Assembly (NCBI RefSeq): GCF_020329505.1
Contig: NZ_JAGKJJ010000030.1
Location: forward strand, 1-55,953
DNA: 55,953 bases
Origin: Bradyrhizobium semiaridum
GTDB lineage: Bacteria > Pseudomonadota > Alphaproteobacteria > Rhizobiales > Xanthobacteraceae
Direction of reading: 5' to 3'
The position numbers and the translations under genes are program-made. Each line of letters starts with the position of its first letter. The stretch's first letter is position 1. Under the pieces are notes generated by a model. It ran no database searches and was not told the DNA's origin. It saw only the letters and a program-made list of their open reading frames with translations. Of this stretch, positions 42,137-51,356 are shown piece by piece.

Positions 42137-43984
42137 TTACTCCTCCGGCAGGATGCGCACCGCACCCTTGGCCGCGCTGCTGGCGAAGGCCGCATAGGCC
42201 TTGAGCGCGGTCGAGACCGCGCGCTTGCGCGGCGCAGCCGGCTTCCACGCGGCTTTGCCCTTGGCGACCATCGCCGCGCGGCGGCGCTGCAACTCGGCAT
42301 CATCGACCTTGAGGTTGACCTTGCGGTTCGGGATGTCGAACTCGATGATGTCGCCTTCCTCGACGAGGCCGATCAGGCCGCCTTCGGCGGCTTCCGGTGA
42401 GACGTGGCCGATCGACAGGCCCGACGATCCGCCGGAGAAGCGGCCGTCGGTGATCAGCGCGCAGGCCTTGCCGAGGCCCTTCGACTTCAGATAGCTGGTC
42501 GGGTACAGCATCTCCTGCATGCCGGGGCCGCCGCGCGGTCCCTCATAGCGGATCAGCACGACATCGCCGGCCTTCACCTTGTTGCCGAGAATGGCCTCGA
42601 CAGATGCATCCTGGCTCTCGAAGATGCGCGCCGGGCCGGAGAATTTCAGAATGCTCTGGTCGACACCGGCGGTCTTCACGATGCAGCCGTCCTCGGCGAG
42701 GTTGCCGAACAGGACGGCGAGGCCACCGTCCCTGGAATAGGCATGCTCGGCATCGCGGATGACGCCCTTTTCGCGATCGAGATCGACCTCGTCGAAGCGG
42801 CGGTCCTGGCTGAAGGCTTCCTGGGTCGGCACGCCGCCGGGCGCGGCACGATAGAAGTTACGCACCTTGTCGCTTGACGTCCGCATCACGTCCCAGCGGT
42901 TCAGCGCATCGTCGAGCGTAGCGCTGTGTACGGTCGGCCCATCGGTGGTGAGCAGTTTGGCGCGATCGAGCTCGCCGAGGATCGCCATGATGCCGCCGGC
43001 GTGATGCACGTCCTCCATGTGCACGTCCTGCACCGAGGGCGCGACCTTGCACAGCACCGGCACCTTGCGCGAGAGCCGGTCGATGTCGGCCATCGTGAAC
43101 GGCACCTCGCCCTCGCGCGCGGCGGCGAGCAGATGCAGCACGGTGTTGGTCGAGCCGCCCATCGCGATGTCGAGCGTCATCGCATTCTCGAACGACTTGA
43201 AGCTCGCGATATTGCGCGGCAGCACCTTGGCGTCGTCCTGCTCGTAGTAACGGCGAGCGAGGTCGACGATCAGATGGCCAGCCTCGACGAACAGGCTCTT
43301 GCGGTCGGCGTGGGTCGCCAGCACCGAGCCGTTGCCGGGCAGCGCGAGGCCGAGCGCCTCGGTCAGGCAGTTCATCGAGTTCGCGGTGAACATGCCGGAG
43401 CAGGAGCCGCAGGTCGGGCAGGCCGAGCGCTCGATCACCGCGACCTCTTCGTCCGTGACGTTGGAATCGGCGGCCGCGACCATCGCATCGATCAAATCGA
43501 CCGCGCGCTTCTTGCCCTTGAGCAGGATCTTGCCCGATTCCATCGGGCCGCCCGAGACGAACACGGTCGGGATGTTGAGGCGCAGCGTCGCCATCAGCAT
43601 GCCGGGCGTGATCTTGTCGCAGTTGGAGATGCAGACCATCGCGTCGGCGCAATGCGCATTGACCATGTATTCGACGCTGTCGGCGATCAGCTCGCGCGAG
43701 GGCAGGCTGTAGAGCATGCCGTCATGGCCCATCGCGATGCCGTCATCGACCGCGATGGTGTTGAACTCTTTCGCCACGCCGCCGGCCTTCTCGATCTCGC
43801 GAGCCACGAGCTGGCCGAGGTTCTGTAAGTGGACGTGGCCGGGGACGAATTGCGTGAAGGAATTGACCACTGCGATGATCGGCTTGCCGAAATCCTCGTT
43901 CTTCATGCCGGTGGCGCGCCAGAGGCCGCGAGCACCCGCCATGTTGCGGCCGTGGGTGGTGGTGCGGGAGCGATAGGCGGGCAT
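42137..43984 (-). CDS. ilvD: Dihydroxy-acid dehydratase
   Basis: A 615-residue enzyme of valine/isoleucine synthesis (dihydroxyisovalerate to ketoisovalerate). N-terminus PAYRSRTTTHGRNMAGARGLWRATGM is the E. coli-like form. Cluster cysteines C122 (CISNCDKITPG) and C195 (CPTCGSCSGMFTANSMNCL) are present, and residue 49 is Gly, which matches the labile [4Fe-4S] type rather than the [2Fe-2S] type with Cys49. The ATG at 43984 gives the usual 616-ish length; an ATG one codon earlier is possible. Longer reading frames are not homologous. Confidence 0.96.
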   Translation of the reverse strand: MPAYRSRTTTHGRNMAGARGLWRATGMKNEDFGKPIIAVVNSFTQFVPGHVHLQNLGQLVAREIEKAGGVAKEFNTIAVDDGIAMGHDGMLYSLPSRELIADSVEYMVNAHCADAMVCISNCDKITPGMLMATLRLNIPTVFVSGGPMESGKILLKGKKRAVDLIDAMVAAADSNVTDEEVAVIERSACPTCGSCSGMFTANSMNCLTEALGLALPGNGSVLATHADRKSLFVEAGHLIVDLARRYYEQDDAKVLPRNIASFKSFENAMTLDIAMGGSTNTVLHLLAAAREGEVPFTMADIDRLSRKVPVLCKVAPSVQDVHMEDVHHAGGIMAILGELDRAKLLTTDGPTVHSATLDDALNRWDVMRTSSDKVRNFYRAAPGGVPTQEAFSQDRRFDEVDLDREKGVIRDAEHAYSRDGGLAVLFGNLAEDGCIVKTAGVDQSILKFSGPARIFESQDASVEAILGNKVKAGDVVLIRYEGPRGGPGMQEMLYPTSYLKSKGLGKACALITDGRFSGGSSGLSIGHVSPEAAEGGLIGLVEEGDIIEFDIPNRKVNLKVDDAELQRRRAAMVAKGKAAWKPAAPRKRAVSTALKAYAAFASSAAKGAVRILPEE

Positions 43985-44203
43985 CATAAATCCTTGGGCT
44001 ATGGGCGCTTTTTTAGCGGAGACCGCGTCCTTATGCCCGCCCGCGGGAGCGGATTCAAGCGCGGAACCGCATGGCTGAGCCCCGCTATTCGGCCAATCCG
44101 GCGGGCTGCTTGATCCCGGTGCGTCCTGTGCATTAGGTGGACCGGCCGAAGTGCCGGCCAGCAAGAGTCGACCAAGAAGAAGCAACGAGAATGGGAGAGG
44201 CGC

Positions 44204-44750
44204 GTGGCAAGGCTGCCCCTGATTGATCCGGAGACAGCGAGCGGAGACGTCCGCGCCTCGTTCGACCGCATGCCGGTCAAGCTCAACGTCTTCCGCATGA
44301 TGGCGCATGCCGAGGCCAACATGATCCCGGCGATGCGGCTCGGCAACTCGATCCTGCACAGGCAGAAACTCTCCGCCGTCAACCGCGAGCTCTTGATCCT
44401 GCAGGCCGCGCAGCTCGAGGGCGGTGCCTATGAATGGCGTCAGCATGTGCCGATCGCGCTCGGCGTCGGCGTCACTCAGGCGCAGATCGATGCCGTCGAG
44501 CGATGCCGCGCTGAACGAAGCCGAGCGCGCGCTGCTCGCCTTCGGGCGTGAGGTGGTCGAGAAGGTTCGCGTCGGCGATGCGGCTTTCGCCGGCGTGCGC
44601 AAGCACTTCAGCGATCAGCAGATCGTCGAGGCGATCGTCGCGCTCGGCTTCTACATGATGATGGCGCGGTTGACGGAAGCGACCGAGACCGATCTCGATC
44701 CGGCCGCCGGCATGGCGGTCTATGACAGTGGCAGGACGCGGAGCAGATGA
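44204..44750 (+). pseudogene. Carboxymuconolactone decarboxylase/AhpD-family gene with a frameshift
   Basis: The first frame starts at GTG 44204 (after GGGAGAGG) and reads MARLPLIDPE..., through NRELLILQAAQLEGGAYEWRQHVPIALGVGVTQAQIDAVE, the CMD core with its conserved EWxxH. The rest, SDAALNEAERALLAFGREVVEKV to the stop at 44750, continues in the +1 frame. Dropping one base near 44501 (or an equivalent change) joins them to a normal length of about 180 residues. Either the gene is broken or the sequence has an indel error. The CxxC of AhpD is absent, so it is a non-redox CMD-like member. Confidence 0.75.
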
Positions 44751-44825
44751 GCGCATTGTTCGGAAAAAGTCTGCCAGAACGGCTATGTCGTCGCGACATC
44801 AATGCGGCGCTGACGCGTCGAGCAC

Positions 44826-45818
44826 CTATTCAGCGGCAATGCTTGCCGGTGCCGGATGCCCGACCATGGGGCGCCGCTTCGCGCGCCCGTTCCTGCGGCC
44901 GAACTGGCTGCCGGCCAGCAGCGCCGCGGCGGTGCGCAGCTGCTCGCGCAGCCACTGATTGGGCGTGTCGCCCTCAGCGGTGGCATGCCAGTAGAGATAA
45001 TTGACGTGCGGGCTGATCGGGAACGGGCAGGGGAAGCATTGCAGCAGCCCAGGCTGCTCAAGCACCGAGGCCGCGCTTTCGGAGGCCGTCAGCAGCATGT
45101 TGCTGCGGCTGACGACGTGACAGGCGGTTGCGAAATTCTGGCATGTCAGGCGGACGGTGCGCTGGATGCCGAGCCGCTGGAACTGGAAGTCCTCGAATGA
45201 CAGCCCGCTGCGCCGCGACGTGACGCAGACGTGCTCCATCCGCAAATACGTCTTCTTGTCGAGCCGCGCGCCGAGCGCGGGATGATCGCGGCGGGCGAAC
45301 ACCGCGATGTGCTCGGTCAGGATCTGCTCGCGCCGCACCTCCGATGACAGCGGCAACAGCGTGTCGACCGCGACGTCGAGCGTGCCGGCCGCAAGCTCGC
45401 GCTCCAGATTGTTGCGTTCGCAGCGCACGGTGGCGATCTCGACCAGTGGCGCCACCGCGCTGATCCGGTTGACCAGCGCACTCAGCATCGGCGCCTCGAG
45501 ATTGTTGCGCAGGCCGATCACGAAGCGCTTCGGCGTCCTCGCCGGATCGAAGCGGTTGGTATGGGTCAGCGTCGTCTCGAGGCCGTTGAGCGCCTGGCGC
45601 ACCGTGGTGATGATCTGGCGGGCCAGCGGCGTCGGCGTCATCACGTGGTGGCGGCGTACGAACAGGGGATCGTTGAACATCGCCCGCAGCCGGCCGAGCG
45701 CATGGCTCACCGCGGGCTGGGTCAGGTTGAGGCGGAAGCAGGCGCGGCTGACGCCGCCCTCGGAATAGATTGCATCGAACACCACGAACAGATTGAGATC
45801 GATGTCGCGGACATGCAT
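44826..45818 (-). CDS. LysR-family regulator (NodD-like N-terminus), next to the ABC transporter
   Basis: A 330-residue LysR protein starting MHVRDIDLNLFVVFDAIYSEGGVSRACFRLNLTQPAVSHALGRLR, in the style of the LysR subgroup that includes NodD. The ATG at 45818 is preferred to a TTG four codons upstream. It diverges from the ribose-type ABC transporter, whose promoter region carries a palindrome, so it is the likely regulator of that operon. Inducer unknown. Confidence 0.87.
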   Translation of the reverse strand: MHVRDIDLNLFVVFDAIYSEGGVSRACFRLNLTQPAVSHALGRLRAMFNDPLFVRRHHVMTPTPLARQIITTVRQALNGLETTLTHTNRFDPARTPKRFVIGLRNNLEAPMLSALVNRISAVAPLVEIATVRCERNNLERELAAGTLDVAVDTLLPLSSEVRREQILTEHIAVFARRDHPALGARLDKKTYLRMEHVCVTSRRSGLSFEDFQFQRLGIQRTVRLTCQNFATACHVVSRSNMLLTASESAASVLEQPGLLQCFPCPFPISPHVNYLYWHATAEGDTPNQWLREQLRTAAALLAGSQFGRRNGRAKRRPMVGHPAPASIAAE

Positions 45819-45839
45819 GGTGTTGATCAATCCGTATCC

Positions 45840-45855
45840 GTCGAATGCATTTGAC
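45840..45855. promoter_or_regulatory. Palindrome between LysR and the ABC operon
   Basis: GTCGAATGCATTTGAC is a 16-bp inverted repeat with one mismatched pair, lying 54 nt upstream of the first permease and 21 nt from the LysR start. ATG-CAT at the centre and its place suggest a LysR site. Confidence 0.55.
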
Positions 45856-45909
45856 GAATATGAATTGGCGCTCTTAAAGTCTCAAGCAAAATAATACCTG
45901 GAGGAAACG

Positions 45910-46935
45910 ATGAGCGTGCAATCGCCATCGCGCGACGTTGCTGTGCCGGCGGATGCGTCCCGCACGGGCGCGATGCTTGCAAAGCCGAGCCAGGAGCAGA
46001 TCGTGCTCCTGATCACGATCGCGCTTCTGATCGTGTTCGGCCTGACGCTGAACGGCTTCGCCACTGTCTCCAATCTGCTGAATTTGTTGCGGAGTATTTC
46101 TATCCTCGGCGTGCTCGGCCTCGGCATGGGGCTGATCGTGATCAGCCGCGGCATCGATCTCTCCGAGGTCGCGATCATGGCCGGCTCCTGGGCGATCGCG
46201 CTGATCGAGATGCAGAACGGCATGCCGGTTTTCACGGCAGTGCTGCTGGCGCTGGCGATCGCGGTGCTGATTGGCGTCGTCAACGGCGTGATGGTCGCCT
46301 TCGTCGAGGCGCCGGCGCTGTTCGTGACGCTCGCCGCCGGCTTCGTGATTTATGGCCTTGCGTTCTGGATCGCGCCGGCCTGGGTGGTCTACGCGCCGAA
46401 GGACGCGCCGGGGCTGATGTATCTCGGCGCCGGGCGGCTGTTCGGCATTCCGGTTCCGATCCTGGTGTTCGCGGTCTGCGCGATCGCGATGCATCTGTTC
46501 CTGTCGCGCACCTCGATCGGCCGCTTCATCTATGCACAGGGAGACAATCCGGAGGCTGCGCGGCTGACCGGCATTCCGCTGCGGCCGCTGATCGTGCTGG
46601 AGCACGTGCTGGTTGCACTGCTCGCCTGGATTGCAGGCCTGGTCTGGGTCGGCACCACGGGCAGCATGCAGATGGCGATCACGCAGGGCACCATGATCTT
46701 CGACGTCGTCCTGGTCGTGGTGATCGGCGGCATCAGCCTGATCGGCGGCCGCGGCAGCGTGTTCAGCGTCGTGGTCGGCTGCATCCTGATCGGCACGCTG
46801 CTCAACGCCTTCACCATCATGGACGTCAACAGCGAGGTGCAGAACATCATCAAGGGCGTGGTGCTGCTGGCGGCGATCGTGCTCGACAACTGGCTGCACC
46901 CCCGCGACGAGGAGACCGCGCGTCAGGGCGACTGA
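45910..46935 (+). CDS. ABC transporter permease, ribose/RbsC type, first copy
   Basis: A 341-residue inner-membrane permease with about nine helices. GMGLIVISRGIDLSEVAIMAGSWA is the RbsC-like loop, and the C-terminal ISLIGGRGSVFSVVVGCILIGTLLNAF the usual family ending. GGAGG precedes ATG 45910. Substrates of this type are sugars and related small molecules. It is the first gene of the unit and is 71 nt upstream of the binding protein. Confidence 0.9.
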   Translation: MSVQSPSRDVAVPADASRTGAMLAKPSQEQIVLLITIALLIVFGLTLNGFATVSNLLNLLRSISILGVLGLGMGLIVISRGIDLSEVAIMAGSWAIALIEMQNGMPVFTAVLLALAIAVLIGVVNGVMVAFVEAPALFVTLAAGFVIYGLAFWIAPAWVVYAPKDAPGLMYLGAGRLFGIPVPILVFAVCAIAMHLFLSRTSIGRFIYAQGDNPEAARLTGIPLRPLIVLEHVLVALLAWIAGLVWVGTTGSMQMAITQGTMIFDVVLVVVIGGISLIGGRGSVFSVVVGCILIGTLLNAFTIMDVNSEVQNIIKGVVLLAAIVLDNWLHPRDEETARQGD

Positions 46936-47006
46936 CTTGAGGTGATTGGGCCCGGGACAGGGCCATCATGATGATGAATCAAAAGTTGATCAGGGTGGAG
47001 ACGACG

Positions 47007-48029
47007 ATGAAGACGACCAAGTTCTGGACGATCCTGCTGGCCGGCGCGACGCTGGCAGCGATGCCGTTCGCGGCATCGGCGCAGGAGGAAGGCACCAAGA
47101 CCGCGCGCGAGCTGCGCGCCGTCTACGACAAGGCGCTGCAGGGCAAGACGATCGCCTATCTGCCGATCGCGCTCGGCGTGCCGCTGTCGGACGAATGGGG
47201 CCGCGTGCTGCAGGAGGAGGCCGAGTGGCGCGGCATGAAATACGTCGTGCGCGATCCCAACAACAATCCCTCGGCGATGCAGCAGGCGCTGACCGCGCTG
47301 GTCGACCAGAAGCCCGACGTGCTGGTGGTGCAGAACCCAAGCGTGACGCTGCTGATGAAGGACCTGAAGCGCGCGGAGGGCCAGGGCACGCATGTGATCC
47401 AGATCAATATGTCCTCGAACTACAAGTCCGGCGCGTTCGTCGGCGCCGACTGGCGCGAGATCGGCAAGATGCTCGCGACCGAGGTGGTGAAGGCGTGCGG
47501 CACCGGCTCCGGCAAGTCCGGCAAGGTGCAGATCGTGCAGGGCGAACTCACCGCCGCCGCCAGCGTCGATCAGGTCGGCGGCATCATGGAAGTGCTGAAC
47601 AAGGACTCCAATATCAAGGTGGTGTCGAACCAGGCCGCGAACTGGGACGCCAACACCGCGCTCAACGTCACCGCGACCGTGATCCAGCAGCATCCTGACC
47701 TGTGCGCCTCGATCGGCTTCTGGGGCATCATGGAGGCGGGCGCGGCGCAGGCGATCCGCAATGCCGGCAAGATCGACGATGTGAAGGTGTTCGCCTCGGG
47801 CGAAGGCTCGCAGCTCGATTGCGACCAGGTCAATTCCGGCAACTTCTATAAATTCCTCAGCTACAAGGCGACCGAGCAGGGCCACGATCTGATGTTTGCG
47901 GCCGAAACCCTGCTGGTGTCCGGCGAGAAGCCTGGCTCGCGCAATCTCGTCTACTACACGCGGCCGATCTGGCTCGACAAGAGCAATGCCTCGGGCGCTA
48001 ACTGCTTCGCGCTTCCCAAGAAGAACTAA
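47007..48029 (+). CDS. ABC transporter sugar-type periplasmic binding protein
   Basis: A 340-residue type I (RbsB-like) binding protein with a Sec signal MKTTKFWTILLAGATLAAMPFAASA-QE and the fold segments KTIAYLPIALGVPLSDEWGRVLQEEAE, DVLVVQNPSVTLL and ASIGFWGIMEAGAAQAIRNAGK. Start ATG 47007 fits the signal and a GGTGGAG box; ATGs upstream (46968) are not signal-like. Ligand not known. A strong stem-loop follows. Confidence 0.88.
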   Translation: MKTTKFWTILLAGATLAAMPFAASAQEEGTKTARELRAVYDKALQGKTIAYLPIALGVPLSDEWGRVLQEEAEWRGMKYVVRDPNNNPSAMQQALTALVDQKPDVLVVQNPSVTLLMKDLKRAEGQGTHVIQINMSSNYKSGAFVGADWREIGKMLATEVVKACGTGSGKSGKVQIVQGELTAAASVDQVGGIMEVLNKDSNIKVVSNQAANWDANTALNVTATVIQQHPDLCASIGFWGIMEAGAAQAIRNAGKIDDVKVFASGEGSQLDCDQVNSGNFYKFLSYKATEQGHDLMFAAETLLVSGEKPGSRNLVYYTRPIWLDKSNASGANCFALPKKN

Positions 48030-48040
48030 CAAGGGCGCGA

Positions 48041-48075
48041 CAGCCGGCGCGGGGTGCGGCGTCCCGCGCCGGCTG
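48041..48075 (+). other. Stem-loop between binding-protein and permease genes
   Basis: CAGCCGGCGCGGG (48041-48053) pairs perfectly over 13 bp with CCCGCGCCGGCTG (48063-48075), loop 9 nt, no T-run. In ABC operons such a stem protects or truncates the mRNA so that the binding protein is made in excess. Confidence 0.75.
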
Positions 48076-48096
48076 TATTCAAGGGAGTAATTCGCG

Positions 48097-50235
48097 ATGT
48101 CGATGGCAGTCGATTCCTTTGCCGCGTCGGTGCGGCGGTTTTCACCCCGGCTGTTGCTGTCGGAGCTGCTGCTGAAACAGTGGTTCGAGCCGGTCGTCCC
48201 GTTTACGGTGATGATCGGACTGTGGGCGTATTTCGCGGTGACGATCCCGGACTACGCCTCGGTGCAGAACTCGGTGTCGCTGCTGCGGCTGTTTGCCGAA
48301 TTCGGCTTCGTCGCGCTGGCGATGGGGTTTTGCCTCGTCACCGGCGGCATCGACCTTAGCGTCGGCGCGATCTTCGCGCTGTGCAATTTTGCGGCACTGT
48401 ATTTCCTCCTGGTGCGCGAATGGCCGGTCAGCCTCGTGGTGCCGGCAACGCTGCTGGTCGGCGCCGCGCTCGGCAGCATCAACGGCTTCTTGATCGGATT
48501 CCTGAAGACGCGGCCGTTCCTGACCACGCTGGTGACGCTGATCATCCTGCGCGCCTCGGTCAATCTGCTCAACACCAGCTACGCGCAGGTGTTCGCGACC
48601 AATTCGGTCGACAGCGACGCCTGGGATTTCATCGGCGGCGGCAGCGTGCTCGGCATTCCGATCAACGCGGCGGCGCTGTTCGTGGTGCTGCTGGTCTGCC
48701 ATATCTTCCTGTCGCGCTCGCGCTACGGCTGGCATCTCACCGCGATCGGTGCCAGCCGCAAGGCAGCGCGCCATGCCGGCATCCGCGTCCGCCTGATGCT
48801 GTTCATGACCTATGTGCTCTCAGGCGCGCTGTGCGCGGCGAGCGGCATCTTCTACGCAGCACGTCAGTCCTCGACCGACTCCACCACCGGCGTCGGCTGG
48901 GAATTCCAGGCGCTCACCGCCGTGGTGCTCGGCGGCGTCTCGCTCGCCGGTGGCAAGGGCACGGTGTGGCGGGCGATGATCGGCGCGCTAATCATTTTCC
49001 TTCTGATCAACGGCCTCGTGCGGATGGGCATCCCCGGCTACGTCACTTCGGCAGTGACCGGCATGATCCTGCTCGCCGCCGTCGGCATCGACGTCAAATG
49101 GTCGAAGAACCGCGGCAAGGCGATCCAGAAGATCTACGTCAATCCGGCCTTCGTTCCGCTTGCCGCGGCGCCGACGGTGCAGCCGGGATCGGCCTCGCCC
49201 TATGCGCAGAACGACCGCCTGATCAATGCGCAGGCGATCGGCCTCGATCAGGTCGAGGGCCCCGAGGATGTGATCCTCGACCGCCAGGGCAGGCTCTACG
49301 GCTCGACCCGCGACGGCAATGTGATCCGTTTTTCCGGCCCAAACTTCGAAACCCGCGAGGTGTTCGCCCATATCGGCGGCCGGCCGCTCGGCATGCAGTT
49401 CGATCGCGACGAAAACCTGATCGTCGCGGTCGCCGGCATGGGCGTCTACGGCGTCGCGCCCGACGGCCGTATCTTCAAGGTCACCGACGAGACCAATCGC
49501 ACCTGGTACAAGCTCAACGACGACTCCCGCCTGCGCATGGCCGACGATCTCGACATCGCGCCGGACGGCAAGATCTACTTCAGCGACTGCACCACGCGCT
49601 ACGAGATGACCACCAACACCCTCGACATCCTCGAGGGCAGGCCGAACGGCCGTGTGGTCTGCTACGATCCAGCGACCAAGACCACGCGCACGGTTATCAA
49701 CCACTTCTACTTCCCGAACGGGATCTGCGTCTCCCACGACGGCAAATCGATCCTCATCGCGTCGACCTCGCTGTGCAAGATCTTCCGGCACTGGATCGAG
49801 GGGCCGAACAAGGGCCGCACCGAAGTCCTGATGGACGAGTTGCCGGGCAACCCCGACAACATCAACCGCGCGTCCGACGGCACCTATTGGCTGGCGCTGG
49901 TCGGCATCCGCACCCCGACCTTCGATTTATCCTGCCGCAAGCCCGGCTTCCGCTTGCGCATGGTCAAGCAGGTGCCGACCGACGAGTGGCTGGCACCCGC
50001 GCTGAACCATGGCTGCGTGCTGAAGTTCAACGAGAAGGGCGAGGCGCTGGAGTCGTGGTGGGATCCGACTGGTATCTCGCATTCCACGCTGACCTCGATG
50101 CGCGAGCATCAGGGCTATCTCTATCTCGGCGGGCTTGAGAACAACCGGATCGGCCGCATCAAGCTCGACGGCGTCGACGACAGCTGGACCGGCTACGACG
50201 CCTATTGGGGCAGCAAGAGCAGGGTGACGGCGTAA
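48097..50235 (+). CDS. Fusion: RbsC-type ABC permease plus SMP-30/strictosidine-synthase-like beta-propeller
   Basis: 712 residues in a single frame. About 1-335 is a complete RbsC-like permease (MGFCLVTGGIDLSVGAIFAL, VVLGGVSLAGGKGTVWRAMIGALI). After a linker (about 336-370) the rest is a six-bladed propeller of the SMP-30/gluconolactonase-strictosidine-synthase superfamily: GLDQVEGPEDVILDRQGRLYGSTRDG, ADDLDIAPDGKIYFSDCTTRYE, FYFPNGICVSHDGKSILIASTS and ELPGNPDNINRASDGTYW. RbsC proteins end in the cytoplasm, so the propeller should be cytosolic, at the exit of the pore, where it could hydrolyse or bind an imported lactone. The reading frame is continuous and well above any chance length. ATG 48097 follows AAGGGAG. 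Confidence 0.88.
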   Translation: MSMAVDSFAASVRRFSPRLLLSELLLKQWFEPVVPFTVMIGLWAYFAVTIPDYASVQNSVSLLRLFAEFGFVALAMGFCLVTGGIDLSVGAIFALCNFAALYFLLVREWPVSLVVPATLLVGAALGSINGFLIGFLKTRPFLTTLVTLIILRASVNLLNTSYAQVFATNSVDSDAWDFIGGGSVLGIPINAAALFVVLLVCHIFLSRSRYGWHLTAIGASRKAARHAGIRVRLMLFMTYVLSGALCAASGIFYAARQSSTDSTTGVGWEFQALTAVVLGGVSLAGGKGTVWRAMIGALIIFLLINGLVRMGIPGYVTSAVTGMILLAAVGIDVKWSKNRGKAIQKIYVNPAFVPLAAAPTVQPGSASPYAQNDRLINAQAIGLDQVEGPEDVILDRQGRLYGSTRDGNVIRFSGPNFETREVFAHIGGRPLGMQFDRDENLIVAVAGMGVYGVAPDGRIFKVTDETNRTWYKLNDDSRLRMADDLDIAPDGKIYFSDCTTRYEMTTNTLDILEGRPNGRVVCYDPATKTTRTVINHFYFPNGICVSHDGKSILIASTSLCKIFRHWIEGPNKGRTEVLMDELPGNPDNINRASDGTYWLALVGIRTPTFDLSCRKPGFRLRMVKQVPTDEWLAPALNHGCVLKFNEKGEALESWWDPTGISHSTLTSMREHQGYLYLGGLENNRIGRIKLDGVDDSWTGYDAYWGSKSRVTA

Positions 50236-51356
50236 TGGGATTCTTCGATCATCTGCTGCGCGATATCAGAAGCGTCATCGACCGCGACGGCGGCCAGAAC
50301 GCGATCCCGCCGCTCGACGGCGCGCTCAGCCCGAACGACCGGCTCGACACGGCGGTGCCGATCGGCGACCCGCTGCCCGGCATCGACGACGTCATCGCCG
50401 CCGGCGACGGCACACTCTACGTCTCTGCCGGCAAGCAGGTCTTGAAGCTCGGCGGGGCCGATTTCTCGGCGCGTACCGTCGTCGCCGAGTTCGCCGACGA
50501 TGCCGGTGGCCTCGCGCTGCATCCGGACGGCCGCTTGCTGGTGTGCGTGGCGGGCAGGGGCCTTGCGGTGATCGATCCCGCAAGCCCCGCGCCGCGTTGG
50601 CTGGAGGCCGCCGACGGCAGTCCGCTCGCGGGGCTGTTGTCGGTGGCTGCCGCACCCGATGGCCGCATCTATGCGGTCGAAGGCAGCGCCGGCCGCCGCC
50701 CCGGCGAGTGGCGGCACGATTTGATGGAGAAGCGCGCCAACGGCCGCCTGATCACCTGCGGAGCCGGCCTCGACAATCCGCAGGTGCCGCTGCGCGGTCT
50801 GGCGTATCCCTACGGCGTCTCCGTCTCTGCCGACGGCAAGAGCCTGTGGCTGACCGAAAGCTGGGCGCACCGGCTCAGCCGCTTCGCGCTCACCGGCAGC
50901 GGCCTCGGCGCCGGCGAGGTCATCGCATCCAACATGCCGGGCTATCCGGCGCGGTTGCATCCGGACGGCCAGGGCGGCCTGCTGCTCGGCATCTTCGCGC
51001 GGCGCACGCATCTCATCGAGTTCGTGCTCAAGGAAGACGATTTCCGCGAGGAGATGATGGCAACGATGCCGCCGGATTACTGGGTGGCGCCGGCGCTCGC
51101 CGGCGGCAGCGATTGTCTGGAGCCGATGCAGATCGGCGGCGTCAAGGCGCTCGGCATCCAGAAGCCATGGGCGCCGCCGCGTTCCTATGGCCTACTGGTG
51201 CATCTCGACGCCGAGGGCGATGCCACCGACAGCCTGCACAGCCGCGCCGGCGGCCGCTTCCACGGCATCACCGCCGCCTGCGCCACACCGCGCGGCGTCG
51301 TCATCGCCGCGCGCGGCGCCGGACGGCTGCTGCTCTTTACGGGAGACCTGCGATGA
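50235..51356 (+). CDS. Free SMP-30/strictosidine-synthase-like propeller protein
   Basis: A 373-residue protein starting MGFFDHLLRDIRSVIDRDGG, related to the C-terminal half of the preceding fusion (YPYGVSVSADGKSLWLTESWAHRLSRF, NMPGYPARLHPDGQGGLLLG). ATG 50235 shares the A of the preceding TAA, so the genes are coupled, and its stop overlaps the ATPase start in an ATGA. There is no signal peptide, so it is cytosolic, like the fused domain. Likely lactonase or ester hydrolase on the transported compound; the metal ligands are not clear from sequence. Confidence 0.82.
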   Translation: MGFFDHLLRDIRSVIDRDGGQNAIPPLDGALSPNDRLDTAVPIGDPLPGIDDVIAAGDGTLYVSAGKQVLKLGGADFSARTVVAEFADDAGGLALHPDGRLLVCVAGRGLAVIDPASPAPRWLEAADGSPLAGLLSVAAAPDGRIYAVEGSAGRRPGEWRHDLMEKRANGRLITCGAGLDNPQVPLRGLAYPYGVSVSADGKSLWLTESWAHRLSRFALTGSGLGAGEVIASNMPGYPARLHPDGQGGLLLGIFARRTHLIEFVLKEDDFREEMMATMPPDYWVAPALAGGSDCLEPMQIGGVKALGIQKPWAPPRSYGLLVHLDAEGDATDSLHSRAGGRFHGITAACATPRGVVIAARGAGRLLLFTGDLR

